Shown: in pieces, positions 23,983-33,330 of the stretch
Numbering within the stretch: the stretch's first letter is position 1
Layout: each line of letters starts with the position of its first letter
Assembly (NCBI GenBank): GCA_041391965.1
Contig: JAWKMZ010000002.1
Coordinates: 124,001 to 188,000 of the forward strand
Length of the DNA: 64,000 nucleotides
Direction: 5' to 3'
DNA from: JAWKMZ01 sp041391965
Lineage (GTDB): Bacteria; Bacteroidota; Bacteroidia; Flavobacteriales; Flavobacteriaceae
Notes under the pieces: generated by a model
Told to the model about the DNA's origin: nothing
What the model saw: only the letters and a program-made list of their open reading frames with translations
The model's database searches: none
Position numbers and translations under genes: made by a program

Positions 23983-25053
23983 TTACTCCTTTTTACTGTG
24001 ATAAGCCTTGGCATCTTTCATAAGTTCTATAAAAACAGGATTATTTTTATAGCCATGGTAACTATACTCACTATAGATGATACTTGGTGAATAATTACAC
24101 TCTATAATCATAGGACCATCAACAGTAATAGCAATATCCCAACCTTGCAAATAGCAAGGAACTAAACGCGCAGACGTTTTTGCCAGCTCAATAGCTTCCT
24201 TATAAAATGGAATTTTAAAACCATCAAAAACAAAGCCTGTATCTGGATGTTTTTCATTATGTCCAATGCCTTTTACCAAACTGGTAATAGCTTTTTTAAA
24301 TAAGGTGCCATTTTCAGTAATTGGTACATAAAATCCGCCTTGACTGACGTTGTCAACAAACGAATTGCCTGAACCAAAACGCATAAAAGTACCAACAATA
24401 TGAACCTCGTCTTTTTGATTTATAAAAGTCTCAATCCTAAGGGTATTTATACTTTTGCTGTATATTTTGTTGATAGCTTCATGCTGAATGACAAGTTCTT
24501 GGTGGATGTACGAGTTATTGGTAAGTGCCTTAAATAGTTTTGGAGTTTGATTACTAAGCGTTGCTTCATCAAGTAAAATGGCACCATAACCACCACAACC
24601 TTCATTAATCTTTAAAAATAAACCGCTTTTTGAAGTGGTTTTTAAAACCAATTTAAAAAAATGGATGAGTTCAGTTTCTGTTGTAACCTTATAGCTTGTG
24701 TTGTTAAAGAAAAAAGTATTCCTAAAATTATAGCTAAATACGTTTGGCAAACGCAATTTTTGTTCGGAAGCGTATAAATGAAATATAAATTTATCATTTA
24801 GGATAGCATTTATGGTAGAATGCAACTCATTTCTGTACACAATTGAAGCCATTAACCTGTTGTATTGCTGTATACTCAAATAATCTTTAAAGTTTGTAGG
24901 TGCATCAGTTCTGTAAAAATGTCTGCCAAAATAATGGTATGGAAATTCTTTTTTTTCCATCCATAATTGAAGCGTTTCTTTAATTATTTTTGGGAACGGC
25001 TTTTTATGTGAATCTGCTAAAAAATGGTGTAACCTTTTAAAATTTGCTTTCAT
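23983..25053 (-). CDS. ATP-grasp protein of the sugar-transfer-associated type
   Basis: 356 residues. Parts resemble the ATP-grasp fold of the ATPgrasp_ST family: a Lys/Gly nucleotide-binding stretch (FLKINEGCGGYGAILL), a mid-region HQELVIQHEAINKIYSKSIN with TLRIETFI, and the metal-binding end GPMIIECNYSPSIIYSEYSY. Related proteins occur in polysaccharide or peptide-ligating clusters and probably form amide bonds using ATP. No such cluster is present here, so the substrate is unknown. It is a single gene upstream of the ribosomal operon. Confidence 0.7.
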   Translation of the reverse strand: MKANFKRLHHFLADSHKKPFPKIIKETLQLWMEKKEFPYHYFGRHFYRTDAPTNFKDYLSIQQYNRLMASIVYRNELHSTINAILNDKFIFHLYASEQKLRLPNVFSYNFRNTFFFNNTSYKVTTETELIHFFKLVLKTTSKSGLFLKINEGCGGYGAILLDEATLSNQTPKLFKALTNNSYIHQELVIQHEAINKIYSKSINTLRIETFINQKDEVHIVGTFMRFGSGNSFVDNVSQGGFYVPITENGTLFKKAITSLVKGIGHNEKHPDTGFVFDGFKIPFYKEAIELAKTSARLVPCYLQGWDIAITVDGPMIIECNYSPSIIYSEYSYHGYKNNPVFIELMKDAKAYHSKKE

Positions 25054-25207
25054 CAGATTGATTTGTAGCTTAATAAGAAGCTTTTGAGATTTGAAATATA
25101 AGATTTTAGACTAAATAAAATACAGATTGTCTTAATATAAGCGAATAAAGTCGATTAAAAGTCTGTCTTTAACAATCAAAATTTTAACAGGAAACAAATA
25201 TCTAAAA

Positions 25208-28051
25208 TCAATGCGCTTCCAACCAATCCTTACCAACACCTAAATCGACATCCAAAGGTACGGACAGTTTATAGGCATTTTCCATTTCAGTTTTGACCAA
25301 TTTTTTGATGGCTTCCAACTCTGGTTTATAGACATCAAATACCAATTCATCATGCACTTGCAATAACATTTTGGTTGTGTAATTGCCTTCTTCCAATTTG
25401 TTGTGGATGTTAATCATCGCCATCTTAATAATGTCTGCAGCGCTTCCCTGGATTGGTGCGTTCACAGCATTACGTTCGGCAGCACCACGTACCACAGCAT
25501 TACGTGAATTGATGTCATTCAAGTAACGACGACGGCCTAAAACGGTTTGTACATAACCGTTTTCGCGAGCAAAATCAATTTGTTCACTGATAAAGTTTCG
25601 TAGTTTTGGATAGGTGGCGTAATAGGTGTCAATAAGTTCTTTGGCTTCAGTACGTGATAAATCGGTTTGATTGCTCAATCCAAACGCCGACACACCATAA
25701 ATAATTCCAAAATTGACGGTTTTGGCATTGCTACGTTGTTCACGTGTCACTTCATTTAGTGGAATATTAAAGACTTTTGAAGCGGTAGATGCGTGAATGT
25801 CTTCGCCATTTTTAAAGGCGTTAATCATCGTTTCTTCTTCACTCAAAGCGGCAATGATGCGCAATTCTATTTGAGAATAATCAGCTGCTAACAAGATGTA
25901 ATTTTCATCTCTCGGAACAAATGCTTTTCGTACTTGACGACCACGTTCGGTTCGTATTGGAATATTTTGAAGATTCGGATTATTGCTACTCAAACGTCCT
26001 GTGGCAGCAACGGTTTGCATATAATCGGTATGTACGCGACCTGTTGAAGGCTCCACCTGATTTGGCAACGCGTCAACATAAGTGCTTTTAAGCTTTGATA
26101 AGCCACGATACTCTAAAATATGCTTAATAATTTCATGATCTTTTGCTAAATAGCTCAAAATATCTTCTGATGTTGCATACTGTCCTGTTTTAGTTTTTTT
26201 TGGCTTATCAACCAATTTAAGTTTGTCAAATAAAATGTCACCCAACTGTTTTGGCGATGCGATGTTGAACTCTTCACCTGCTTCTTTAAAAATATTGGTT
26301 TCTAAGGCTTTGATGTCACTATCTAATTGTTCAGAGAGTGAATTTAGAAATTTTTTATCCAAATTGATGCCTTCCAATTCCATATCGGCAAGCACTCGCA
26401 AAAGTGGAATTTCAATTTCATCAAACAATTTTTGAGTGTTGGCTTCGCCTAATTCTTTTTCAAAATGTGTTTTTAATTGAAGTGTAATATCAGCATCTTC
26501 TACGGCATATTCCGTTTGTTTTTCTAAAGGCACTTCTCGCATTGTAATTTGATTTTTGCCTTTTTTGCCAATTAATTCCTCAATAGAAATTGGTGTATAA
26601 TTCAAATAGGTTTCTGCCAACACATCCATGTTGTGTCGCATATCTGGATTGATAAGGTAATGCGCCAACATGGTATCAAATAGGGTTCCTTTGACTTTCA
26701 CATTATATTTACGAAGGACTTTAATATCGTATTTTAAATTCTGACCTATTTTTTCGATGGTTTCACTTTCAAAAAAAGGACGCAATTGTTCAATTAATTT
26801 CTGAGCTTCATTTTTATCTTCAGGAATAGGTAGATAAAACCCTTTGCCAACTTCCCATGAAAAAGCAATACCAACCAATTGGGCAACAATAGGGTCAATA
26901 CTTGTGGTTTCGGTATCAAAACAGACGCTTTTTTGTTTCATCAAATTTTGAATAAACAATTTAATTGCCATGGCAGAGTTAATACTTTGATAAAAGTGCG
27001 CGTTGTTTGCTGCGGTTATTCTTGAACTTTGGTTGCTGACAATAACGTCTTCATTACCTTGGGCATCAAATAATGAAAACTGCCCAGCTCCAGCAGCATT
27101 TGGTTTGTTGTTCACTTTAGGCAATTCTTCAGTAGTGGTGTTGTTTTGTTGAGCATTTGAAGTAGCTTCTACGGAAAATGTTTTTTGAAAGTTGGTTAGG
27201 AGTTGTCTGAATTCTAATTCTTGAAAAATGTTGGTAACGTCTTCAATATTAGGTTCTGACATTTCAAAATTGGCTGCATCAAATTCTACAGGCACATCGA
27301 GCATAATGGTTGCTAATTTTTTAGACAACAACCCTAATTCTTTATTAGCTTCAATGTTTTCTTTCATTTTGCCTTTTAGCTCGTGTGTATTTGCTAACAA
27401 ATTTTCCATGGTACCATAATGAGCGATAAACTTTTTTGCCGTTTTCTCGCCAACACCTGGAAGTCCAGGAATGTTATCAGATGAATCGCCCATCATTCCT
27501 AAGAAATCAATGACTTGTAGTGGGTCTTTGACTTCAAATTTTTTCTGAACTTCCGGAATTCCCCAAGTTTCATAGCCACCTCCAAAAACAGGTCTGTACA
27601 TAAAAATATTTTCAGATACTAACTGTGCAAAATCCTTATCTGGTGTTACCATAAAAGTTTGATAACCTTGTTTTTCGGCTTGTTTTGAAAGGGTTCCAAT
27701 AACGTCATCAGCTTCATAACCTTCTTTTACCATAATAGGAATATGCATGGCTCTTAAAATTTGTTCAATATAGGGCACAGCTATTTTTATAGCTTCTGGT
27801 GTGGCATCTCTATTGGCTTTGTAGTCTTCATACATTTCTACACGATCAACACTTCCACCTTTATCAAAACAAACCGCTAAATGGTCAGGTCGTTCGCGTT
27901 TAATAACATCTAAAAGTGAATTAGTAAACCCTAAAATGGCAGAGGTATCAAGACCTTTGGAATTGATTCTTGGGTTTTTAATAAAGGCATAATAGCCACG
28001 AAAAATTAACGCGTAAGCATCAACTAAAAAAAGACGTTTTTGGTCGGACAT
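25208..28051 (-). CDS. polA: DNA polymerase I
   Basis: 947 residues from the ATG at 28049-28051 (MSDQKRLFLVDAYALIFRGY); an upstream in-frame ATG adds eight unlikely residues. The three domains are in order. The 5'-3' exonuclease has KEGYEADDVIGTLSK, MVTPDKDFAQLVS and GDSSDNIPGLPGVGEKTA. The 3'-5' exonuclease keeps its acidic motif (CFDTETTSIDP), and therefore probably proofreads. The polymerase has LLAADYSQIELRIIAAL, RSNAKTVNFGIIYG and LLQVHDELVFDV. It fills gaps in repair and replaces RNA primers. It is a single gene. Confidence 0.97.
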   Translation of the reverse strand: MSDQKRLFLVDAYALIFRGYYAFIKNPRINSKGLDTSAILGFTNSLLDVIKRERPDHLAVCFDKGGSVDRVEMYEDYKANRDATPEAIKIAVPYIEQILRAMHIPIMVKEGYEADDVIGTLSKQAEKQGYQTFMVTPDKDFAQLVSENIFMYRPVFGGGYETWGIPEVQKKFEVKDPLQVIDFLGMMGDSSDNIPGLPGVGEKTAKKFIAHYGTMENLLANTHELKGKMKENIEANKELGLLSKKLATIMLDVPVEFDAANFEMSEPNIEDVTNIFQELEFRQLLTNFQKTFSVEATSNAQQNNTTTEELPKVNNKPNAAGAGQFSLFDAQGNEDVIVSNQSSRITAANNAHFYQSINSAMAIKLFIQNLMKQKSVCFDTETTSIDPIVAQLVGIAFSWEVGKGFYLPIPEDKNEAQKLIEQLRPFFESETIEKIGQNLKYDIKVLRKYNVKVKGTLFDTMLAHYLINPDMRHNMDVLAETYLNYTPISIEELIGKKGKNQITMREVPLEKQTEYAVEDADITLQLKTHFEKELGEANTQKLFDEIEIPLLRVLADMELEGINLDKKFLNSLSEQLDSDIKALETNIFKEAGEEFNIASPKQLGDILFDKLKLVDKPKKTKTGQYATSEDILSYLAKDHEIIKHILEYRGLSKLKSTYVDALPNQVEPSTGRVHTDYMQTVAATGRLSSNNPNLQNIPIRTERGRQVRKAFVPRDENYILLAADYSQIELRIIAALSEEETMINAFKNGEDIHASTASKVFNIPLNEVTREQRSNAKTVNFGIIYGVSAFGLSNQTDLSRTEAKELIDTYYATYPKLRNFISEQIDFARENGYVQTVLGRRRYLNDINSRNAVVRGAAERNAVNAPIQGSAADIIKMAMINIHNKLEEGNYTTKMLLQVHDELVFDVYKPELEAIKKLVKTEMENAYKLSVPLDVDLGVGKDWLEAH

Positions 28052-28218
28052 TGGTTTGTTTTTAATGAAGACCATAAAACTACGAAAAGTATTTTTGATT
28101 TTTGAATTACAAAGAACGATTTGGCATTTGATGTGTTGTAAATCAAAAAAGTGATACTTTGTACTTCAGTATTTGAAATCATAGCGTATTTTTGAATCCT
28201 AAATCATAGAAATAGAGA

Positions 28219-29157
28219 ATGAACACTAATTTCGCTATTGCCATTCATGGAGGCGCAGGTACTTTGGTAAAAGGCATGATGACTCCTGAGTTGGAAGCAA
28301 AATATAAAGCAGCGTTGCAAAATGCGCTATCAGAAGGGTATAAGGTTTTAGAACAAGGAAGAAGTGCTATAGATGCTGTTGAAATTGCGGTAAAACATCT
28401 TGAAGATTCGCCCTTATTTAATGCAGGAAAAGGCTCAGTGTTTACGGCTGAAGAAACTCATGAAATGGATGCGAGCATTATGGATGGAAAAACACGTAAT
28501 GCTGGAGCAGTGAGTTTGATAACAGGAATTAAAAATCCGGTAAGCTTAGCGCGTGACGTGATGGAACAGAGTGAACATGTATTTTTGGCTGGTGAAGGAG
28601 CGATGCAATTTGCAAAGCAATTAGATTACAAAGTAGAAGAAGCCTCTTATTTTTATGATGAATTTAGGCACAAGCAATGGTTAGAAATTAAAGATTCAGA
28701 CCATTTTCAGTTAGATCATGCAAAAAAGAGAGACTCCAAATTTGGAACTGTTGGAGCTGTCGCTCGTGACCAAAAAGGAAATATTGCAGCAGCAACCTCC
28801 ACAGGTGGAATGACTAATAAAAAATGGGGACGCGTTGGCGATAGCCCAATGATTGGTGCTGGAACTTATGCAAACAATACAACCTGCGCTGTCAGTTGTA
28901 CAGGAAGTGGTGAATATTTTATCAGAGGTGTGGTGGCTTATGATGTATCATGCTTGATGGAATTTAAAGGCTTGTCTGTTGAAGCAGCTTCCAATGAGGT
29001 GATTCATAAACGTGTTTTGGAAATTGGTGGAGATGGTGGTTTGATTGCCATAGACTCCCAAGGCAACATTGCAATGCCTTTTAATACGGAAGGAATGTAT
29101 CGTGCTTATAAAACTTCAACAGGAAACGAGAAAGTTTCTATTTATAAAGAATATTAA
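28219..29157 (+). CDS. iaaA: isoaspartyl peptidase/L-asparaginase (Ntn hydrolase)
   Basis: 312 residues without a signal peptide, so cytoplasmic. It starts with FAIAIHGGAGTLVKGMM. The autocleavage site is KFGTVGAVARD, with nucleophile Thr177. GRVGDSPMIGAGTYA and CTGSGEYFIRG, which line the substrate pocket, follow. The family hydrolyses beta-aspartyl dipeptides and asparagine after self-cleavage into alpha and beta subunits. The neighbouring cyanophycinase and cyanophycin synthetase suggest that its real substrate is beta-Asp-Arg released from cyanophycin. Its stop overlaps the convergent cyanophycinase gene by 4 bases. Confidence 0.93.
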   Translation: MNTNFAIAIHGGAGTLVKGMMTPELEAKYKAALQNALSEGYKVLEQGRSAIDAVEIAVKHLEDSPLFNAGKGSVFTAEETHEMDASIMDGKTRNAGAVSLITGIKNPVSLARDVMEQSEHVFLAGEGAMQFAKQLDYKVEEASYFYDEFRHKQWLEIKDSDHFQLDHAKKRDSKFGTVGAVARDQKGNIAAATSTGGMTNKKWGRVGDSPMIGAGTYANNTTCAVSCTGSGEYFIRGVVAYDVSCLMEFKGLSVEAASNEVIHKRVLEIGGDGGLIAIDSQGNIAMPFNTEGMYRAYKTSTGNEKVSIYKEY

Positions 29158-30023
29158 ACAAAAGGCGATTCTATAGGTAGAACTTTAATATCTCTGGTTT
29201 CAATGTTAAAATGGTCACCATTGGCTAATACGTGTATTTTTAAATTGGTCATAGTCATTGGTGTGCCAACCTTCAGTATTTTTTCGTTGTTATGTGTTAA
29301 ATTGGTACCATCAAAAACCAAAGCCATTCCAGAACCAATCACAGTACAATCCTGTCCATTTTTAATAATTATTCCAGTGTCTTCGGCTAAACCAAACCCA
29401 ATTAAATTTGGGAATTTAGCAACTGCTTCCGAAATACGCCCAAAACGACCACGTTGTATAAAGTGAGTGTCTATAATTAATTTTGGACTTAAACCTAATC
29501 CTTTTTTCATGATGACAGCTCCTTTTTTAAAAGCTTTTGCACTGCTCCCACCAGCAATCATTTCTTCAGCCATAACCATAGCACCAGCACTGGTACCAGC
29601 AATCACAAAATTTTCATCATTTTTGTAACGATCCAAAAGAAGTCTGTGTAAGGTGGTTCCACCTATATATTTTGAAATTCGAGACTGATCACCTCCAGAA
29701 AACATAATGCAATCAGCTTCTTTTATCAAAGCAATGGCTTTAGGAGATTCTGATTCTTTTTTTGTTTTGATGTTTAATACCGAAACATGTTTGCATCCCA
29801 AAGTTGAAAATGCCTTAGTATAATTTTGTCCAACTTCAATAGGAATGCTTGATGCCGTAGGAATCACTACAATTTTAGCAGCAACACCACCAGCCTCATG
29901 CACTACATGCGATAAAATACCTTCTTCAATATAATCTAAACGATGTATTTCATCATCTTCAAACCCTTTATCTTCATTTCCGCCAATAGGAATTAGCGTT
30001 CCTTTTATTATAGTATTAATCAT
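29154..30023 (-). CDS. cphB: cyanophycinase
   Basis: 289 residues of peptidase family S51. Visible are GTLIPIGGNEDKGFED at the start, IMFSGGDQSRISKYIGGT, the nucleophile elbow VIAGTSAGAMVMAEEM (Ser near residue 142), and DTHFIQRGRFGRISEAV with the conserved His, then GLAEDTG. Cyanophycinase is an exopeptidase that cuts cyanophycin into beta-Asp-Arg dipeptides. No signal peptide is seen, so it acts on internal granules. It is divergent from cphA across 116 bases, which allows separate control of synthesis and breakdown. Confidence 0.94.
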   Translation of the reverse strand: MINTIIKGTLIPIGGNEDKGFEDDEIHRLDYIEEGILSHVVHEAGGVAAKIVVIPTASSIPIEVGQNYTKAFSTLGCKHVSVLNIKTKKESESPKAIALIKEADCIMFSGGDQSRISKYIGGTTLHRLLLDRYKNDENFVIAGTSAGAMVMAEEMIAGGSSAKAFKKGAVIMKKGLGLSPKLIIDTHFIQRGRFGRISEAVAKFPNLIGFGLAEDTGIIIKNGQDCTVIGSGMALVFDGTNLTHNNEKILKVGTPMTMTNLKIHVLANGDHFNIETRDIKVLPIESPFV

Positions 30024-30061
30024 TTGTGGCTCTTAAAAGTGTGAGTCTAAAATTCAAAAAG

Positions 30062-30113
30062 CAAAAATAAACTTATTTATTAAAAAAAATTCTATATTTA
30101 TGATTATTCATAA
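30062..30113. promoter_or_regulatory. divergent cphB/cphA control region with palindrome
   Basis: On the minus strand TATTTTTG (30069-30062) is a -7 candidate for cphB. On the plus strand TATATTTA (30093-30100) is a near match for cphA. It overlaps the palindrome TTATGA-TTAT-TCATAA (30098-30113), which could be a repressor site. No good -33 boxes are present. Confidence 0.4.
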
Positions 30114-30139
30114 CCATCACTAAAAAACAGCAATATTTT

Positions 30140-32797
30140 ATGAGAATACGTGAGATTAATGCAATGAGAGGCCCAAATTATTGGTCAGTTAGACGCCATA
30201 AGTTAATAGTTATGGTTTTAGACCTTGAAGAGATGGAAGATAAACCATCCAATAAAATTGAAGGATTTAGTGACCGATTGCAGGCCATGTTTCCTTCTAT
30301 GTTTAGTCATAGATGTTCAGTGGGAGAACCTGGAGGCTTCTTTAAAAGGGTAGAAGAAGGTACTTGGATGGGTCATATCATTGAACACATTGCTTTAGAA
30401 ATCCAAACACTTGCAGGTATGGATGTTGGTTTTGGACGCACACGTGGTTATGGTGAAAAAGGTGTTTATAATGTGGTGTTTGCTTACATGGAAGAGTCAG
30501 TTGGTCGTTTTGCTGCCAAAACAGCCGTTAAAATTTGCGAAGCCTTAATTGCTGGTAAAACTTATGATTTGACAGATGATATACAAGAAATGCGCGAACT
30601 ACGTGAAGCTGACCGATTGGGCCCAAGCACAGGATCTATTGTTGAAGAAGCTGAAGCAAGAGGGATTCCATGGATTCGTCTTAATAAATATTCATTATGT
30701 CAATTAGGTTATGGAGCTAATCAAAAACGCATTCAAGCAACAGTAACCAGTGAGACAAGTAGTATTGGTGTTGAATTAGCTTGTGATAAAGAAGACACTA
30801 AATTTTTGTTAGAACAAGCTGAAGTACAAACACCAAGAGGCGATATCATTAGAAGAGAAAGCAGTTTAGAAGAGGCCTGCCGTTATGTTGGGTTTCCGTT
30901 AGTGGTCAAACCAGTTGATGGCAATCATGGTCGAGGCATCACAGTTAATATCAAAAATTATGAAGATGCTTTGGTTGCCTTTAGAAATGCCAAAGAAAGT
31001 TCGCGTAGTGGAGCCATAATTATAGAAAAATATATTACTGGTGACGACTACAGATTGTTGGTTATCAATCATAAATTAGTTGCAGCAGCACTACGTACAC
31101 CAGCCTGCGTGGTTGGCAATGGCAAATCGACCATTCAACAATTAATTGATGAAGTCAATAAAGATCCAAGACGTGGTTTTGGACACGAAAATGTGTTAAC
31201 TCAAATTACAGTTAACGATTTGACAAAAAGTATCATTAAAACCAATGGGTACACCTTAGATTCTGTTCTTGAAAAAGATAAACGTCTATTATTAAAAGAT
31301 ACTGCCAATTTAAGTACAGGCGGAACAGCAGAAGATGTTACTGATATTGTGCATCCTGCCAATGTATTTATGGCAGAGCGTATTTCAAAAATTATTGACT
31401 TAGACATTTGTGGTATTGATGTGATGACAACAGACATTAGCAAACCTTTAGAAGAAACAGGAGGCGCTGTTTTAGAAGTCAACGCTGGACCAGGTTTTAG
31501 AATGCACTTAGCACCAACTTCTGGGTTGCCTCGTAATGTAGCAGCACCAGTTATAGACAAACTGTTTCCTCAAGGTTCCTCAAGTCGAATTCCAATAATT
31601 GCAACCACAGGAACTAACGGAAAAACCACCACAACACGATTAATAGCTCATATGGCAAAAATGAAAGGCTATAAAGTAGGCTATACCACAAGTGATGGAG
31701 TCTATATTCAAAATAGATTATTGATGAAAGGCGATTGTACAGGGCCTGCAAGTGCCGAATTTGTACTGAAAGATCCGACTGTTAATTTTGCGGTTTTAGA
31801 ATGCGCTCGAGGCGGATTATTGCGTGCTGGTTTAGGATTTCATAAATGTGATGTAGGCATAGTTACCAACGTAGCAGCAGATCATTTAGGACTTAAAGGC
31901 ATTCATACTATTGAACAGTTGGCCAAAGTTAAAGGCGTAATTCCAGAAACGGTTTTGCCAGAAGGTTATGCTATTTTAAATGCAGATGATGATTTAGTGT
32001 ATGATATGCGACGAACTGTTAATTGCAATGTTGCCTTGTTTTCTATGGACGAAAATAACCCTCGTATCAAAGCCATGCAAAAATTAGGTGGTATTTCGGC
32101 TATTTACGAAAATGGTTTTATAACTATTTGCAGAGGCGAATGGAAATTGCGTGTTATCAAAGCTGTTAACGTGCCTTTAACCTATGGAGGTCGTGCAACA
32201 TTTATGATTCAAAATGTATTGCCAGCAGTTATTACAGCCTATGTTAAAGGTTTTACCATTGATGAGATGAAAGTGGCTTTAGAAACCTTTATTCCATCAC
32301 CAGCACAAACACCTGGACGTTTAAACTTGTTCCAATTTAAAGATTTTCAAGTATTGTTAGATTATGCCCATAATCCAGCAGGAATGCGTGCTTTACAAAA
32401 ATTTATTGAAAATATTGATGCCACAAAAAAAGTAGGAATTATTGCAGGAGTTGGCGATAGAAGAGAAGAAGATACTAATGAAATAGGAAGTATTGCAGCA
32501 GATATGTTTGATGAAATTATCATTCGTCAAGACAAGCATTTAAGAGGTCGTACGGAAGATGAACTAATTAATATGTTGAATGCTGGGATTAAAATGAAAG
32601 ATCCCAATAAGAAAACAACCATTATTCCAAATGAAAAAGAAGCAGCTACCTATGCTATTAAAAATGCTCAAAAAGGTGCGTTGATTGTCATTTGTAGTGA
32701 TGTAATTCCTGATGCCTTAGAACTGGTTCAAAAATTAAAAGAAGACGAAGCTAATAAACTGTATGAATTTTCTACTGATGATATTCCTAACAAATAA
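30140..32797 (+). CDS. cphA: cyanophycin synthetase
   Basis: 885 residues, the usual CphA1 length, with three domains. The N domain (about 1-160) has MRIREINAMRGPNYWSVRRH and GHIIEHIALEIQTLAGMDVG. The ATP-grasp domain (about 165-470) has PLVVKPVDGNHGRGITVNI and ends in LEVNAGPGFRMHL. The Mur-ligase-like domain (about 485-885) has the P-loop TTGTNGKTTTTRLIAHM near residue 490 and LLDYAHNPAGMRAL. The ATP-grasp site adds Asp to the backbone and the Mur-like site attaches Arg to the Asp side chain. All nucleotide-binding motifs look intact. It stands as a single unit with its own terminator, next to both breakdown enzymes. Confidence 0.96.
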   Translation: MRIREINAMRGPNYWSVRRHKLIVMVLDLEEMEDKPSNKIEGFSDRLQAMFPSMFSHRCSVGEPGGFFKRVEEGTWMGHIIEHIALEIQTLAGMDVGFGRTRGYGEKGVYNVVFAYMEESVGRFAAKTAVKICEALIAGKTYDLTDDIQEMRELREADRLGPSTGSIVEEAEARGIPWIRLNKYSLCQLGYGANQKRIQATVTSETSSIGVELACDKEDTKFLLEQAEVQTPRGDIIRRESSLEEACRYVGFPLVVKPVDGNHGRGITVNIKNYEDALVAFRNAKESSRSGAIIIEKYITGDDYRLLVINHKLVAAALRTPACVVGNGKSTIQQLIDEVNKDPRRGFGHENVLTQITVNDLTKSIIKTNGYTLDSVLEKDKRLLLKDTANLSTGGTAEDVTDIVHPANVFMAERISKIIDLDICGIDVMTTDISKPLEETGGAVLEVNAGPGFRMHLAPTSGLPRNVAAPVIDKLFPQGSSSRIPIIATTGTNGKTTTTRLIAHMAKMKGYKVGYTTSDGVYIQNRLLMKGDCTGPASAEFVLKDPTVNFAVLECARGGLLRAGLGFHKCDVGIVTNVAADHLGLKGIHTIEQLAKVKGVIPETVLPEGYAILNADDDLVYDMRRTVNCNVALFSMDENNPRIKAMQKLGGISAIYENGFITICRGEWKLRVIKAVNVPLTYGGRATFMIQNVLPAVITAYVKGFTIDEMKVALETFIPSPAQTPGRLNLFQFKDFQVLLDYAHNPAGMRALQKFIENIDATKKVGIIAGVGDRREEDTNEIGSIAADMFDEIIIRQDKHLRGRTEDELINMLNAGIKMKDPNKKTTIIPNEKEAATYAIKNAQKGALIVICSDVIPDALELVQKLKEDEANKLYEFSTDDIPNK

Positions 32798-32820
32798 AAG
32801 TAGTTAAAAAGAGTTCAAAA

Positions 32821-32858
32821 AAAAACTTCATAGGTTTTTGGGCTTATGAAGTTTTTTT
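32821..32858 (+). terminator. cphA terminator
   Basis: AACTTCATA (32824-32832) pairs with TATGAAGTT (32845-32853), with flanking A/T extension and a T-run after it, about 25 bases downstream of the cphA stop. Confidence 0.8.
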
Positions 32859-32879
32859 AAATATATAAATAAAGGAATC

Positions 32880-33152
32880 TTAGCAGTTTTTAATCGTTTT
32901 AACTTTAATCTGAAGACTTTTTCTATAAGCTTTAATGCTAATTAAATCATTACTTTTTTGATAGTTTAAGTCCATTATTTGAGCTTTAATCTCAACACTT
33001 AAAGCGTCGTTTTGCTCTTCAGTAGTTGTCTCAGTTTTAGGCGTAGCCTCAGCAGTTACTTCAACGTCTTGTTTTGTAGAAGAAGTTTCATTTTGACCCA
33101 TTGAAAGTAGAGGTAAAGTGATGAACAATACTAAGGTTAAAACTTTTTTCAT
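32880..33152 (-). CDS. small secreted protein of unknown function
   Basis: 90 residues. A signal peptide (MKKVLTLVLFITLPLLSMGQ) is followed by a Thr/Glu-rich, probably disordered stretch (SSTKQDVEVTAEATPKTETT). The C-terminal part of about 40 residues is basic (AYRKSLQIKVKTIKNC) and ends in a single cysteine. No family is recognised. Its signal peptide and plausible composition make it a likely real gene. It lies between the convergent cphA terminator and the divergent aldehyde dehydrogenase. Confidence 0.6.
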   Translation of the reverse strand: MKKVLTLVLFITLPLLSMGQNETSSTKQDVEVTAEATPKTETTTEEQNDALSVEIKAQIMDLNYQKSNDLISIKAYRKSLQIKVKTIKNC

Positions 33153-33231
33153 AATGATTGAATAATTTTGTTTGTTATTAATTTCATGTCAAAGTAACGG
33201 CACAAATTGACCAGAAAAGAATATTTTAGAT

Positions 33232-33282
33232 AAAAAACATCGATAAACGGTTAAGGCGAAAGCCAACACAAAAAACATCGAT
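33232..33282 (+). repeat. 13-bp direct repeat AAAAAACATCGAT
   Basis: Two exact copies (33232-33244 and 33270-33282) lie 38 bases apart in the region upstream of the aldehyde dehydrogenase gene. The second ends just before the upstream ATG candidate at 33286. No known site is recognised. Confidence 0.4.
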
Positions 33283-33330
33283 GAAATGCATAAAAATGGC
33301 TCGCAGCCCAATAAATACGTTAACGACATA

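Noticed and set aside
30098..30113. ArgR box upstream of cphA
   Set aside because: The palindrome has the wrong spacing between TG and CA for an ARG box, so only a generic operator is proposed.
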